Assembly (NCBI GenBank): GCA_003024985.2
Contig: PXIH01S0044211.1
Source of the DNA: Euperipatoides rowelli
Lineage: Eukaryota; Onychophora; Udeonychophora; Euonychophora; Peripatopsidae
DNA: 10,458 bases
Strand: one strand, 5' to 3'
Part shown: positions 1-7,860 of the stretch, one piece after another
Position numbering within the stretch: the stretch's first letter is position 1
How the letters are laid out: the number at the start of each line of letters is the position of its first letter
Notes under the pieces: generated by a model
What the model was told of the DNA's origin: nothing
The model's input: only the letters and a program-made list of their open reading frames with translations
Database searches by the model: none
Made by a program: the position numbers and the translations under genes

Positions 1-208
1 TGGAGATATTTTGTGGACTTGGGTGGGGATAGTTTGGTTTCTGGAATAGATTGTATAGGGTTGATTATAAAATACTGTAATGATTTTGAAAGATTGGAAA
101 TGGAGTGGAGATATTTTGTATTTTGATTTGTAATGCTTTTTGTGTTTTATTTTATTGTAAATAAAATTATTTCTTTTAATAAAAAAAATACAAAAAATAA
201 AAAATTTT
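1..208 (+). mobile_element. Possible 3' tail of a retroposed sequence
   Basis: The first 126 bases are open in frame 1 but are too short to recognise. A polyadenylation-type AATAAA lies at 160-165, followed within about 15 bases by an A-rich tract from 180 to 208, the arrangement expected at the 3' end of a non-LTR retroelement or processed transcript inserted in + orientation. The 14-mer TGGAGATATTTTGT occurs at 1-14 and again at 106-119, so an internal duplication with a ~105-base period may start outside the window. No element family is recognised. The A-rich tract could also be simple low-complexity DNA. Confidence 0.25.
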
Positions 209-690
209 ATAGATTAAGTTTAACAAATGAAATATTTTTACAGATCTTTTCTTCCATATCATGAAATTAACAAAATTCATAATAAACTTTTATACCACCA
301 AAAGGTGAACTAAATCCTGATTTCTTCGGATGTTCTTTCTTTTATAACATTATTTCAGATGGAGTTTCATATTATTCAGACTCAATCATGTCATTAATAA
401 CTTATTTTAGTTGGCTCTCAGTTTATTACAGAATTAATTTTATATATGAAGATTAGGAATAATTTTTATTGTAATCATTTAAAAATATTCCATGTTATTT
501 TGTAATCTAGACTAAAAACCTAAGTTATAGCAGCAAGGCCTTTTGGCAAGGGTATCCGCAGAAATATATTCAAAGGGGGGGGGTGAAAATGTATATTTTG
601 GCAGTAAATATATGGTGGGATAGTGATAAAAAAATCTATATAACAAAACATTAGGTGTTGATAGAGCTCTGATGTCACTGGTCTTAGTGT
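209..690. other. A+T-rich DNA without recognised gene
   Basis: No reading frame or RNA gene is recognised here. The only visible mark is a nine-G run at 575-583, preceded by the mixed-composition phrase GGCAAGGGTATCCGCAGAAA, which stands out from the surrounding A+T-rich sequence and may be the trace of an old dispersed repeat. I cannot assign it. Confidence 0.5.
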
Positions 691-853
691 ATTAATATCT
701 CTTCAGTTTTTAAATATAGTGTAGCTTTAGTGTTCAATTAATACCACTTTGATATTAGTATCATATATTAGTATTAATTTATTAAATTAATATATCTTCA
801 GTTTATGCTTATATTGTAGACTTAGTATCCAGTTAATACACTTTGATATTAGT
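691..853 (+). repeat. Two-copy direct repeat, period ~95 bp
   Basis: Copy 1 covers 691-759 and copy 2 covers 786-853. Both run in the same order: ATTAATAT, CTTCAGTTT, a TATAGTGTAG / TATTGTAGAC block, TTAGT, then AGTTAATAC or AATTAATACC, and both end in ACTTTGATATTAGT. Differences are scattered substitutions and small indels, so this is an old local duplication of about 68 bp with a 26-bp A+T-rich spacer. It has no coding potential. Confidence 0.75.
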
Positions 854-1600
854 GAAAGCCATTCACATGTTATTTTTTTTACTACTAAAATCGAATAAAC
901 TTTATCTCTAGACCATTAAATACAACCAGCATATCATTGCCTTTCCCCTCTGATCTCTCCAACAGATTTCTCCTCCTATCCAATGATTTAAAAGTTCTAA
1001 GAGAAAGTTCTTAATAAAATAATACACTCAACTGTCTCTTCCATTGAACTTTCAAAGAAGTAGAATTTCAGTGAAGATAATAATTATTTACACAAAATTC
1101 GAAAGTACAATATTTGTTATTAACCTAATAAAGTATTCCCATTTACAGGTATTAGTGGGTATAAATTAGTTATATCAAATTAACAATATTGAAAAATTTG
1201 CCGATTGTAAAAAAAATGAAAAACATACAATTCTTATAATTTTTTGTTGTTATCTTTCTAAAAAACAAAAAGATAAACTATATAATATGCCTGTTTATCT
1301 ATTAAACTTTTGATTGTAAGCACTTTTACTAATATAAAGAAAGCCAACAAAACATTTCAATAATTTTGTTTATAAACAGCCAAAGAAACAATTAAATAAA
1401 GCCTAATCCCGTGTTCCCTAACATATCCATTTTTCATTTGTTAATCAGGGAAGAAATTTTATTAGAAATTTAAAAAAAAAGTAAGAACAATTAAGAGAAA
1501 ATTTTATACCATTATGAAATGTTATCTACCCACTTTAGATTGATGAAATAAGTTTCTATTACAATAGGAAGTGTAATTTCATTGGTTAATAAAAAAAATA
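854..1600. other. A+T-rich DNA without recognised gene
   Basis: I find no recognisable coding remnant, RNA gene or repeat in this stretch. Stop codons are dense in all frames. A pyrimidine-rich patch at about 940-985 and several short A runs are the only compositional features. The 5' end of LINE A may lie somewhere near its right edge but cannot be located from this sequence alone. Confidence 0.5.
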
Positions 1601-1612
1601 GATCACATGATG

Positions 1613-1809
1613 CAACCATCACAAACAAGAGAACCATCAACAACAAGGGAACCATCAACAACAAGGGAACCATCAACAACAAGGGAACCATCAACAACAA
1701 NGAACCATCAACAACAAGGGAACCATCAACAACAAGGGAACCATCAACAACAAGGGAACCATCAACAACAAAGGAACCATCAACAACAAGGGAACCAACA
1801 ACAACAAAG
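1613..1809 (+). repeat. 18-bp minisatellite, about 11 units
   Basis: The unit is GAACCATCAACAACAAGG. Ten units run from 1631 to 1809, and a degenerate unit (CAACCATCACAAACAAGA) precedes them at 1613-1630. Unit 4 (1685-1701) is only 17 bases and ends in the ambiguous base N1701. The last units vary (AAAG for AAGG, and CAACA for CATCA in the final unit). Because 18 is a multiple of three and the unit has no + strand stop codon, the array reads as a hexapeptide repeat in each + frame (EPSTTR, NHQQQG or GTINNK). After N1701 the third of these frames runs without a stop into the LINE A endonuclease frame. It lies just upstream of LINE A and may be part of its 5' region. Confidence 0.95.
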
Positions 1810-1844
1810 GAAGCAGAAATAAGGGATTAACAGAAAATCAGAAA

Positions 1845-2760
1845 ATGAATAGAGGTATTAAGATTAGAACATGGAATGTAAGAGATCTTAACAGAACAGG
1901 AAAATTAGCAGAGGTATGTAATGAAATGGCTAGAATGGAAATTGAGATTGGCAATCTCAGAAACTTTCTGGGAAGAAAATATGGACTTTATAACTATCAT
2001 AAGAGAAGAAGAGAACTTCAGAGTAATGACAGCAAGGAAGGAATAAAAAGAAGAGGAGTAGAATTCATATTGAAAAAGGATATGGTAAGATATGTGTGGG
2101 ATGTATGTAGGATTTCAGAAAGATTAATTACAATGCTATTGGAAAAGAAGAAAAGAAATCTACTGGAGCATACAGGTCTATGCTCCAATGGCAGATAGCA
2201 ATGAAGAAGAAATTGAAGAATTCTACAATCTGCTTGAATATGTGTTACAAAGAAAGAAATTTAAAGATGTGGTGTTAATAATAGGTGATTGGAATGCTAA
2301 AGTGGGGCAAGGTAGAGACAGAAATACTGTCAGCCTATGGGGAATAGAAAAAAGAAATGATAGAGGCAACCAACTTCTTAATTTTTGCAACTGCCCTGAA
2401 TTGTGGATTGTAAACACCTGGTTTGAACAGAAATGCATTAGCAGACATATTTGGACTTCACCAAATGGAACGATAAAGAACCAAATAGATTTCATCATAA
2501 CTNCTAAAAGATATAAAACAGTGTTAAAAACTGCAAAGCCATGCCAGGAGCTGATTGTGGCTCAAACCACAACCCTGTAGTTTGCAGACTAGGGATAAAT
2601 TTAAAACGTCAGATTAAGAACTTCAAAAATAGAAGATGGATAGTTGAAGTACTAAATGATAAGAAAGTTATTCTATTTAATGAAAAGTTAAGAGAAAATT
2701 CTAAAAAAAAGACAATTGCATAAGACAAGGAAATCTTTATAGTCCATGGACCCATAACAT
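1845..2760 (+). pseudogene. LINE A, decayed RTE/BovB-type endonuclease plus RT scrap
   Basis: In an intact element the protein nicks target DNA and primes reverse transcription. Apurinic-endonuclease-type (EN) motifs are visible in order, split over frames: IRTWNVRDLNRTGKLAEV near 1865 (frame 3), LAISETFW from 1948 (frame 1), RRGVEFILKKD near 2055 (frame 3), IQVYAP from 2170 (frame 1), EEEIEEFY, then GDWNAKVG near 2286, WTSPNGTIKNQIDFI near 2455-2496, and PGADCGSNHNPVV from 2544 (frame 3). Family members usually have GSDH at the last site; here D is replaced by N. After the EN end the sequence jumps to IRQGN..SP at 2720-2746 (frame 2), which resembles the RQGD..SP motif of the reverse transcriptase, so about 300 residues seem deleted. 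At least four frame changes make it non-functional. Identification rests on motif order from my knowledge of RTE/BovB elements. Confidence 0.88.
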
Positions 2761-2767
2761 GTTATCT

Positions 2768-2787
2768 CCCCCCCCCCNCCCCTGTNN
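2768..2787. repeat. C homopolymer with ambiguous bases
   Basis: Ten C residues (2768-2777), N2778, four more C, then NN at 2786-2787. The run lies at the apparent left junction between LINE A and the foreign remnant. The ambiguous bases mean the length is uncertain and the junction should not be read to the base. Confidence 0.9.
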
Positions 2788-3059
2788 AAGAAAATTGTTC
2801 ACTACTTTTATTGCAATCTACTTCAACCCTATTTACATGTTTTAAGTGTTGGAAACTTAAGGATTGGTAAACTTGTTTTGTTTATATATTTTATGAGATT
2901 TTTTAAAAAACATAAGTGAAACTAAATACTTAATCCCAGCATTCCTTGTAAACCAAGATGGCTGAAAATGAACCAATTTTGGACAATAAAGGAAATAATC
3001 TACTAAAAAGGTTATCCAATAACCTTTCAAGTAAACATAATTTTTTATGCAGTAAGTCA
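2788..3059. other. Left flank of inserted remnant, no gene recognised
   Basis: This stretch lies between the LINE A break and the first recognisable residues of the inserted gene. It should hold the N-terminal part or upstream DNA of that gene, but no conserved motif is visible on either strand. A perfect 9-bp inverted repeat with a 3-base loop (AAAGGTTAT / ATAACCTTT) lies at 3007-3027; this short structure may be chance in A+T-rich DNA. Confidence 0.4.
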
Positions 3060-4895
3060 TTTAAGAGCTTATTCAAATTGTATTAAGAGGAACTATGTGA
3101 TGGTAAATTGGGAAAAACAGCACAATTTTAGATGAATTACATGAACAATGTTTGGCGGCTGCTCCAATTTCTCAAATCTACCAAAACTAACGATTTTGAC
3201 NTACAATTGTTCACTTTACGAGAACTTTTTCCATTACTGTTTAGCTATGATCATCATAATTATGCAATATATATTCAAATATTATTTTTGATTTTGTTAA
3301 ATCTTTCTGATTCATACCCTGATGCTGTGCAGCTATTAAGACAAAATGGATACAGAATATCTAGATATAATAAAGAAAGTTATCACAATGGTATAGATAT
3401 TACCATAGAACAAATAATAATCCCGGTTTGAAAAGTCCTATGATGGTATGGCTTGTCAGAATTTAGCAGTTTACAATCATTGATGCATTACAAGACATAT
3501 AAGAAAAAGTTATTCAGAAGCAGCAATGATCTGAATAGACATGATTTCAAAGACTGGTAATGATCATAAAGACAGCAGACCATAACAGATTCAGAGAACA
3601 GAATCTGATGTAAGAAAGGTGATGAATGCTTTTGCTCAATACATTGAACCATTTCATTTCGATGTTATAAAGATAATCTTTATTGCTTATCTTNGGAGAA
3701 AAATGTGCCAAAAAATATTGAAAGGGATTTGTTACAGGCAGATGAGATTGGAGAAGCAGCAAATGAATTTAAACATTCCCGTTAACTTGACAAAACTGTT
3801 TTTACGCATCACTGAAAATAAATTTAACATTTCATTCTGTGCCAGGAATAAAGATACTGACATCCTCAGCAAAAAAAGTGTCCAAATCAAGGCTGACATG
3901 AATATGTTGGGCCAGTTTCTCAAGCTGTCAATAGAAAATGACATTAGTCTTAAAAAATTGTTTATTTATTAATTAAGCCCTATTCCTTGGTCATTAGCGA
4001 CAAGTGATAACTGTCCAGCAAAAACAGATAAATATGTCCTAAATGCTTTGGAGGCAAATGTGACAGTTTATAATAGGATGTCACTAGAATGCTCATTGTA
4101 TGTAATTGATGGCAATGCTTTTATTTATGCAATACTGAATCTACCAACCACCTTTGATGAATTGCAGAAAGTTTATTTCACTGTCTTCCAAATACACACC
4201 GAATGGACTTCTACTTATATGAGCAACAGCATACAACTTGCAGAGAGAAGGCAAGGTGGGTTCTTCCACCAATATCCTAATTTAAGGCCCCAAAACAATA
4301 TTACCAAGTGACTTTAAAGTATTCAAGTGAAATGAGGAAAATTAAAAAACAATTAGTGGCACTGTTATTTTCTCAATGGCAAACCGATTTCTATGCACCA
4401 CATTTATTTGGACAAAGACTTTTTTTGTATGTGTGAGGAACTGTGCATCTGTTTTGAAAGTGTTTATGGACTTACAGTCCAGGCCACACCAAAATAAGCT
4501 CTGTTTCCCTCACAGGAAGAATAATATACTAGAATTGTACTACTTTGCTTTCACATTGCAGCTTACAATCTAGTTAACATGAACATAATTGTAAGGAGTC
4601 CAGGCACAGATCTCCTAGTAATTTTGCCAACAATTTTTCAGGATATTAACCAAACTATCAAGTTTGACACAGGAAGGGGTAACAAATGTCATCTTCTTAA
4701 TATAAAGTCAATTATTGATTCAGTTGGAAATGCTGTGTCTCCTAGCATTACATAGCTTTACTGGGTGTGATACAATAAGTGCCTTCGTTGGAGGGGGAAA
4801 TCTCATTCCCCAAAAAAGACAGTGAACAAATGTCCAGAATTCATATGAAGTTGCTGGGTAATTCTCTGGCAGACAGGAAAGGCAAAATCTGAATT
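3060..4895 (+). pseudogene. Broken multi-copy animal gene, PIN/FEN-like acidic motifs
   Basis: I recognise motif order of a large uncharacterised family repeated in many animal genomes; I know no established function. Pieces in order: GKTAQF then, after stop 3129, NDFD, LRELFPLLFSYDHHNYA and IDITIEQ (3099-3428, frame 3); RHIRKSYSEAAM, DVRKVMNAFAQ (about 3445-3675, frame 1, several stops); DNLYCLS, ERDLLQADEIGEAA (about 3676-3770, frame 2); LSPIPWSLATSDN and VIDGNAFIYA (3770-4311, frame 1, stop at 3970); LFSQWQTDFYAPHLFGQ (about 4355-4425, frame 3); CEELC, SQEE, IIVRSPGTDLLVI, FDTGRGNK (about 4410-4730, frame 1); HSFTGCDTISAF (from 4751, frame 2); and LLGNSLA (about 4850, frame 3). One change of frame falls at the T run near 4420. 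Family acidic sites are D4108, EE 4516-4521 (the next two family residues A and D are a stop and Y here), D4609 (SPDTD is SPGTD here) and GCD 4763-4771. A PIN/FEN-type nuclease fold is my inference. It is clearly non-functional. Confidence 0.8.
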
Positions 4896-4904
4896 TTGGA
4901 AACA

Positions 4905-5359
4905 AACAGAACTTCTAAGAAGAGACGTAACAAACATTTAAACTTAAAGATGTTAAAATGCTATGTTTGGTCAATTTTCTTATATGAATGTGAGACTTGG
5001 ACTTTAAACCAAAGACTTGAAAAGAACATCAATGCTTTTGATATTTTGTGTGCAAGAAGAATGTTAAAAATAAAATGGACAGATTTGATAAGAAATGAGG
5101 AAATGTAGAAAAGATGGGGAGGTGGTTCTAGTCTTTTGGATGAAGTAAGGAAAAGCAAATGGAAATATCCCGGGCATGTATTGAGAGGATCTGAGGAATT
5201 AGACAAATAAAAATTGAGGGATAGACAGAAAGGGAAAAAAATGAATAGGATGACCAAGAAGAGAATGGTTGGATGACCTTAAGAACTGGACTAACATTAG
5301 GCAATTCTGGTGATCCATGAATGTGAACCTCTGACTCTGAGAATTCACCGATGATGATG
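4905..5359 (+). pseudogene. LINE A, C-terminal region and 3' end
   Basis: From about 4908 frame 3 reads LKMLKCYVWSIFLYECETWT, then LEKNINAFDILCARRMLKIKWTD and RNEE, the C-terminal signature of RTE/BovB reverse transcriptase proteins. A TAG at 5106 interrupts it, the same frame continues with KSKWKYPGHVLRG near 5150-5185, and REWLDDLKNWTNI from 5263 is in frame 1. The 3' end is placed at the GATGATGATG triplet run 5350-5359, since RTE-type elements often finish in short simple repeats rather than poly(A). This piece would complete LINE A at 1845-2760, with most of the reverse transcriptase missing between them. It could instead be a separate 5'-truncated copy that landed here by chance. Confidence 0.85.
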
Positions 5360-5869
5360 CAAGAAGTTCAGAAATATGGATATGATATTTATAAAGAAAA
5401 TATAAGTGTTTTGGATTAAAAGTTCCCAGTAAGAAGGTGTTGAACTTATCAGTTTAAACTATTTTAAAACCTCAAGATGTTGATGTTCTAAGTGCATTTT
5501 ATAATCTCAACATTCTATAGCACCTAAGTCTTTATAAACATGTGAATTATTTAAATCTAATCTAAAATCACTTCTCTGTTGACTTATTAACTAAAGTGAG
5601 ATCTAAAGTAATCAAGTCTATGTAGACAATTATTAAAAGAGAGTTAGATCATTTCAGTTTTAATTGACATAGGACTAGAAGAAATGTAAGCTAAAATTAG
5701 TCATTTATGAATTATGAGGTACAAAATAAGACCTCTGTTGACTTATGAATTACATAGTAGATTTAAAATAGTCTATTCAAAACAGTCTTTTACAAACCTA
5801 TCATTTTATTACTAGTTGTATATGAAGTTTTCACCAAAGTTTAATTAAAGCAACAAATTAGTTTCAGAA
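5360..5869. other. Spacer between two LINE remnants
   Basis: No coding remnant or RNA gene is recognised. The phrase TCTGTTGACTTAT occurs near 5575 and again near 5732, which may be an old duplication of about 157 bp but is too short to be sure. The upstream part of LINE B (endonuclease and linker) would be expected here if that copy were long; I see no endonuclease motif, so LINE B is probably 5'-truncated. Confidence 0.45.
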
Positions 5870-6650
5870 ATTGATATAGTATCATGAAGGCATTCAAAGA
5901 TTTAATAAATATGAATTTCCGTTTTACCAGAGGCATGTCAACTATGATTTAATAGGGCATATACATATAGATGACCTAAACACCCAAACTGTTCATAAGA
6001 ATTAATATTGATTTGATCAACATAATAAATAAGTTGGCAACATCAACATTAAAACAACACAGAGATACCCAACAAGAATTCAATCCAAAAAAGGAGTTCA
6101 TCTAAGTAACACAATCTTTCCAAAGTTAATAGAACCACACTTTGAAAGTGTTTGGAAATTTAGATTGGGAACATAATGAACTGTGAACAACCGAATCTTA
6201 TTTTGAACATTTTACATTTTTCTATTAATAAATTATTTGCTTCAAATTCAGAAAACTTACAGAAACACATTGAATAAGTAGACTAGCTCAAAAATAAGTC
6301 TGACAATGAATCTTGAAAAACCAAATTGATACTTAATAAATATGTTCAACATAAAGTGATTGAAAAAATGGTACCTGGATATATTCAACACTATGTTTAT
6401 TTGAGTCAATATATACAAGTGAAAATAGGGAAAATCAAAAGAAGAATTATTTAAGAACCCATCAGCTACTCAAAGATGATATGGAGAAATGTTTGACAAA
6501 AGGTTAGAAAGAAAAATAACAATGGATTAGAGCACAAAAATAAAACTTGTGATATTAATGAAAGGATAAGTAATTTTAAGTGGAATATAGCAGAAGTAAA
6601 TATAATAGATTGACTACAGATATATTCAACTGGATTCCAAAGGAACAAAA
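5870..6650 (+). pseudogene. LINE B, decayed RTE-type reverse transcriptase
   Basis: This second LINE copy is visible only by following motifs across frames. Frame 1 from 5881 reads MKAFKDLINMNF, matching the KAFD motif A region, and continues to LATSTLKQHRDTQQEFNPKK (about 6028-6090). At an A run (6087-6092) the match moves to frame 3: GVHLSNTIFPKL from 6093, then PHFESVWKFRLG, where the family has GVRQGDTISPKLF and L..VFRKLNW. The following FADD box (expected near 6200) has lost its aspartates. MNLEK at 6306 (frame 3) joins KTKLILNKYVQ and HYVYLSQYIQ (6317-6454, frame 2), then LERKITMD and, from 6551, ERISNFKWNIAEV. Stops at 6164, 6452 and others make it inactive. It is not the missing middle of LINE A, because both copies have their own C-terminal part. 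Confidence 0.75.
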
Positions 6651-6842
6651 AAAAAATTACTATAAGGATGTCTTATGTCAGATGTGAAGATGACATAAAA
6701 AAAGTTTACCATATCCAGTTAGAAATAAATTGCTGATGATAAAATTCATATAGAAATATGGGGGAAGCTTTCATCCAGTAGTGGATGCTGTATTAGATAC
6801 TAGTGTCTGGATCTCAGAATTCACCTTATCCTTTAGACCCAA

Positions 6843-6901
6843 AGCAGCCAGTCAGAGGTTGGTTTGCATTCTATCTGCAAGCCGACCTCTGATTGGCTGT
6901 T
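6843..6901 (+). other. Strong 26-bp hairpin, 7-base loop
   Basis: The core arms are 6845-6868 and 6876-6899, separated by the loop TTCTATC. Of 24 core positions 21 are Watson-Crick pairs and three are G-T pairs, so an RNA copied in the + sense would form an unbroken 24-bp stem with three G-U wobbles; one more G-U and one A-U pair extend it outward. The arms are richer in G+C than the surroundings. It could give a small-RNA-producing hairpin or simply be a transposon foldback core. No direct evidence of transcription exists. Confidence 0.85.
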
Positions 6902-6959
6902 ATTTTATTTATTACTTATCTTTAATATGCTATAATACTTAAGTTGGAGTTTGTGTCAT

Positions 6960-7040
6960 GGTACAGTTAAGGTTAGAGATCCATTCATTTGCTATAGGGT
7001 CGGGGTATGGTTAAGGGTTAGAGATCCTTTAATTGGCTGA
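6960..7040 (+). repeat. Two-copy ~44-bp direct repeat inside the MITE-like element
   Basis: GGTACAGTTAAGGTTAGAGA starting at 6960 is repeated as GGTATGGTTAAGGGTTAGAG starting at 7004. Both copies then continue GATCC and end in a T/A-rich phrase with TTGCT or TTGGCT. The period is 44 bases. The GAGATCC word also appears at the element's right end, so the terminal repeat may have been copied inward. Confidence 0.7.
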
Positions 7041-7074
7041 AATATAAGGTGAGTCTGAGATCCAATCTAAATTG

Positions 7075-7620
7075 ACATTAAACATGCTTAATTAATGTTT
7101 ATTGATATACAAAGACATTCAATCAGTGTATATTTATATATTAAGGATATTGATGACCACTTGAGCTCCATTCAAACATATTAAGGATACTTAAGCTCTT
7201 TGTATTATATTTAGTTATATATAAGTTAATTATTCATTATCAACATATTCAACTTTTAAAGGTGTTTAATCAGTGTAGGAAAACATTAAAGATGTTTATT
7301 AAGTGTTTAAAAAGGTTTAATCCATGCACAGCTTAAACATACTTGATCATTGTAAAGATTTTTAATCAATACAGTATTAACCATTCAAATGTTTAATCAG
7401 TGTATAACGTTTAAATATACTTATTAAATTTAATAATATTTAAACATGCATGAATAATATAACTTAAACCTTGAACGATGCTTAATCAGTATATATTATT
7501 AATCTTTAAAGATACTTAATAAGTGAATGATAACATTTGAAGATCTTACTGAATGCATAGATGATTAATCTGTCTATATTAACCTTATCCATTGTAAATT
7601 AACCTGTAAAGATTCATAAT
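7075..7620 (+). repeat. Degenerate ~31-bp minisatellite
   Basis: The core TTAATCAGTGTA occurs exactly at 7266-7277 and 7393-7404, and with one change at 7119-7130 and 7482-7493. Between the cores the phrase ACATTTAAAGATGC or close variants recurs (near 7287, 7505, 7534 and 7605). Reading core plus spacer gives a unit of roughly 28-34 bases, with some 15 or more diverged units through the block. Variation is too high to phase every unit by eye. No coding potential is seen. Confidence 0.7.
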
Positions 7621-7689
7621 AAACAATAGTAGGGTGAAATAGACGATTCAGTGCACCAATCAGAAGTTACCAAGCCATTGTGACATCAC

Positions 7690-7860
7690 TTCCAGTAGGA
7701 GTGGGCTAATTTGCATAAAATTTGCATAATTCTGCACAAATTTTATTAATTTGCAGGTAATTTCCATGATTTGTATAAATTTGCATTTATAATGAGGTGA
7801 TGTCATTTTCAGCAATTTCCAGGAGGGGCATAGCTAATTTTCATAAATTTGCATATATAA
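7690..7860 (+). repeat. Three diverged ~60-bp units rich in ATTTGCAT
   Basis: The core phrases start at 7706 (CTAATTTGCATAAAATTTGC), 7766 (ATGATTTGTATAAATTTGCA) and 7834 (CTAATTTTCATAAATTTGCA), with offsets of 60 and 68. Units 1 and 3 are also preceded by matching TTCCAG...GGAG/GGGG phrases. The octamer ATTTGCAT, the reverse complement of the POU/Oct site ATGCAAAT, occurs exactly at 7709-7716, 7720-7727, 7779-7786 and 7847-7854. These are explained by repeat copying, and a regulatory role is not shown. Confidence 0.65.

Larger units (their letters stand above)
6808..7064. mobile_element. Small foldback/MITE-like element with terminal inverted repeats
   Basis: The left end TGGATCTCAGAATTCACCTT (6808-6827, continuing AT) is the reverse complement of the right end (7044-7064, reading ATAAGGTGAGTCTGAGATCCA) apart from one substitution and one single-base gap over about 22 bases. 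The ~257-bp span has no coding capacity, as expected for a non-autonomous DNA element. Outside the right end ATCTAA matches the complement of TTAGAT at 6793-6798 after a 9-base offset, so the true ends may lie slightly further out. No clear target-site duplication is seen, and the superfamily is not identifiable. The interior holds the strong hairpin at 6843-6901 and a two-copy ~44-bp repeat at 6960-7040. Confidence 0.6.

Noticed and set aside
1512-1700. Open frame on the - strand with repeated LLLMVP
   Set aside because: It is the antisense reading of the 18-bp minisatellite and reflects the lack of stop codons in the unit, not a gene.
1613-1809. Possible CRISPR-like array
   Set aside because: Units are directly adjacent 18-mers without spacers, in a eukaryotic transposon context; this is a minisatellite.
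1582-1830. Repetitive + strand protein of EPSTTR or NHQQQG units
   Set aside because: The repeat is open in all three + frames, the frame changes at N1701 with a 17-base unit, and neither frame joins the endonuclease.
2857-3060. 67-codon open frame on the - strand
   Set aside because: No recognised motif, opposite to the surrounding coding remnants, and of a length expected by chance.
4961-5257. 98-codon open frame on the - strand
   Set aside because: It is the antisense shadow of the LINE A C-terminal region, whose + strand motifs are clear.
5870-6650. Missing reverse transcriptase core of LINE A moved downstream
   Set aside because: This segment carries its own C-terminal motif set overlapping that of 4905-5359, so it is a separate LINE copy.
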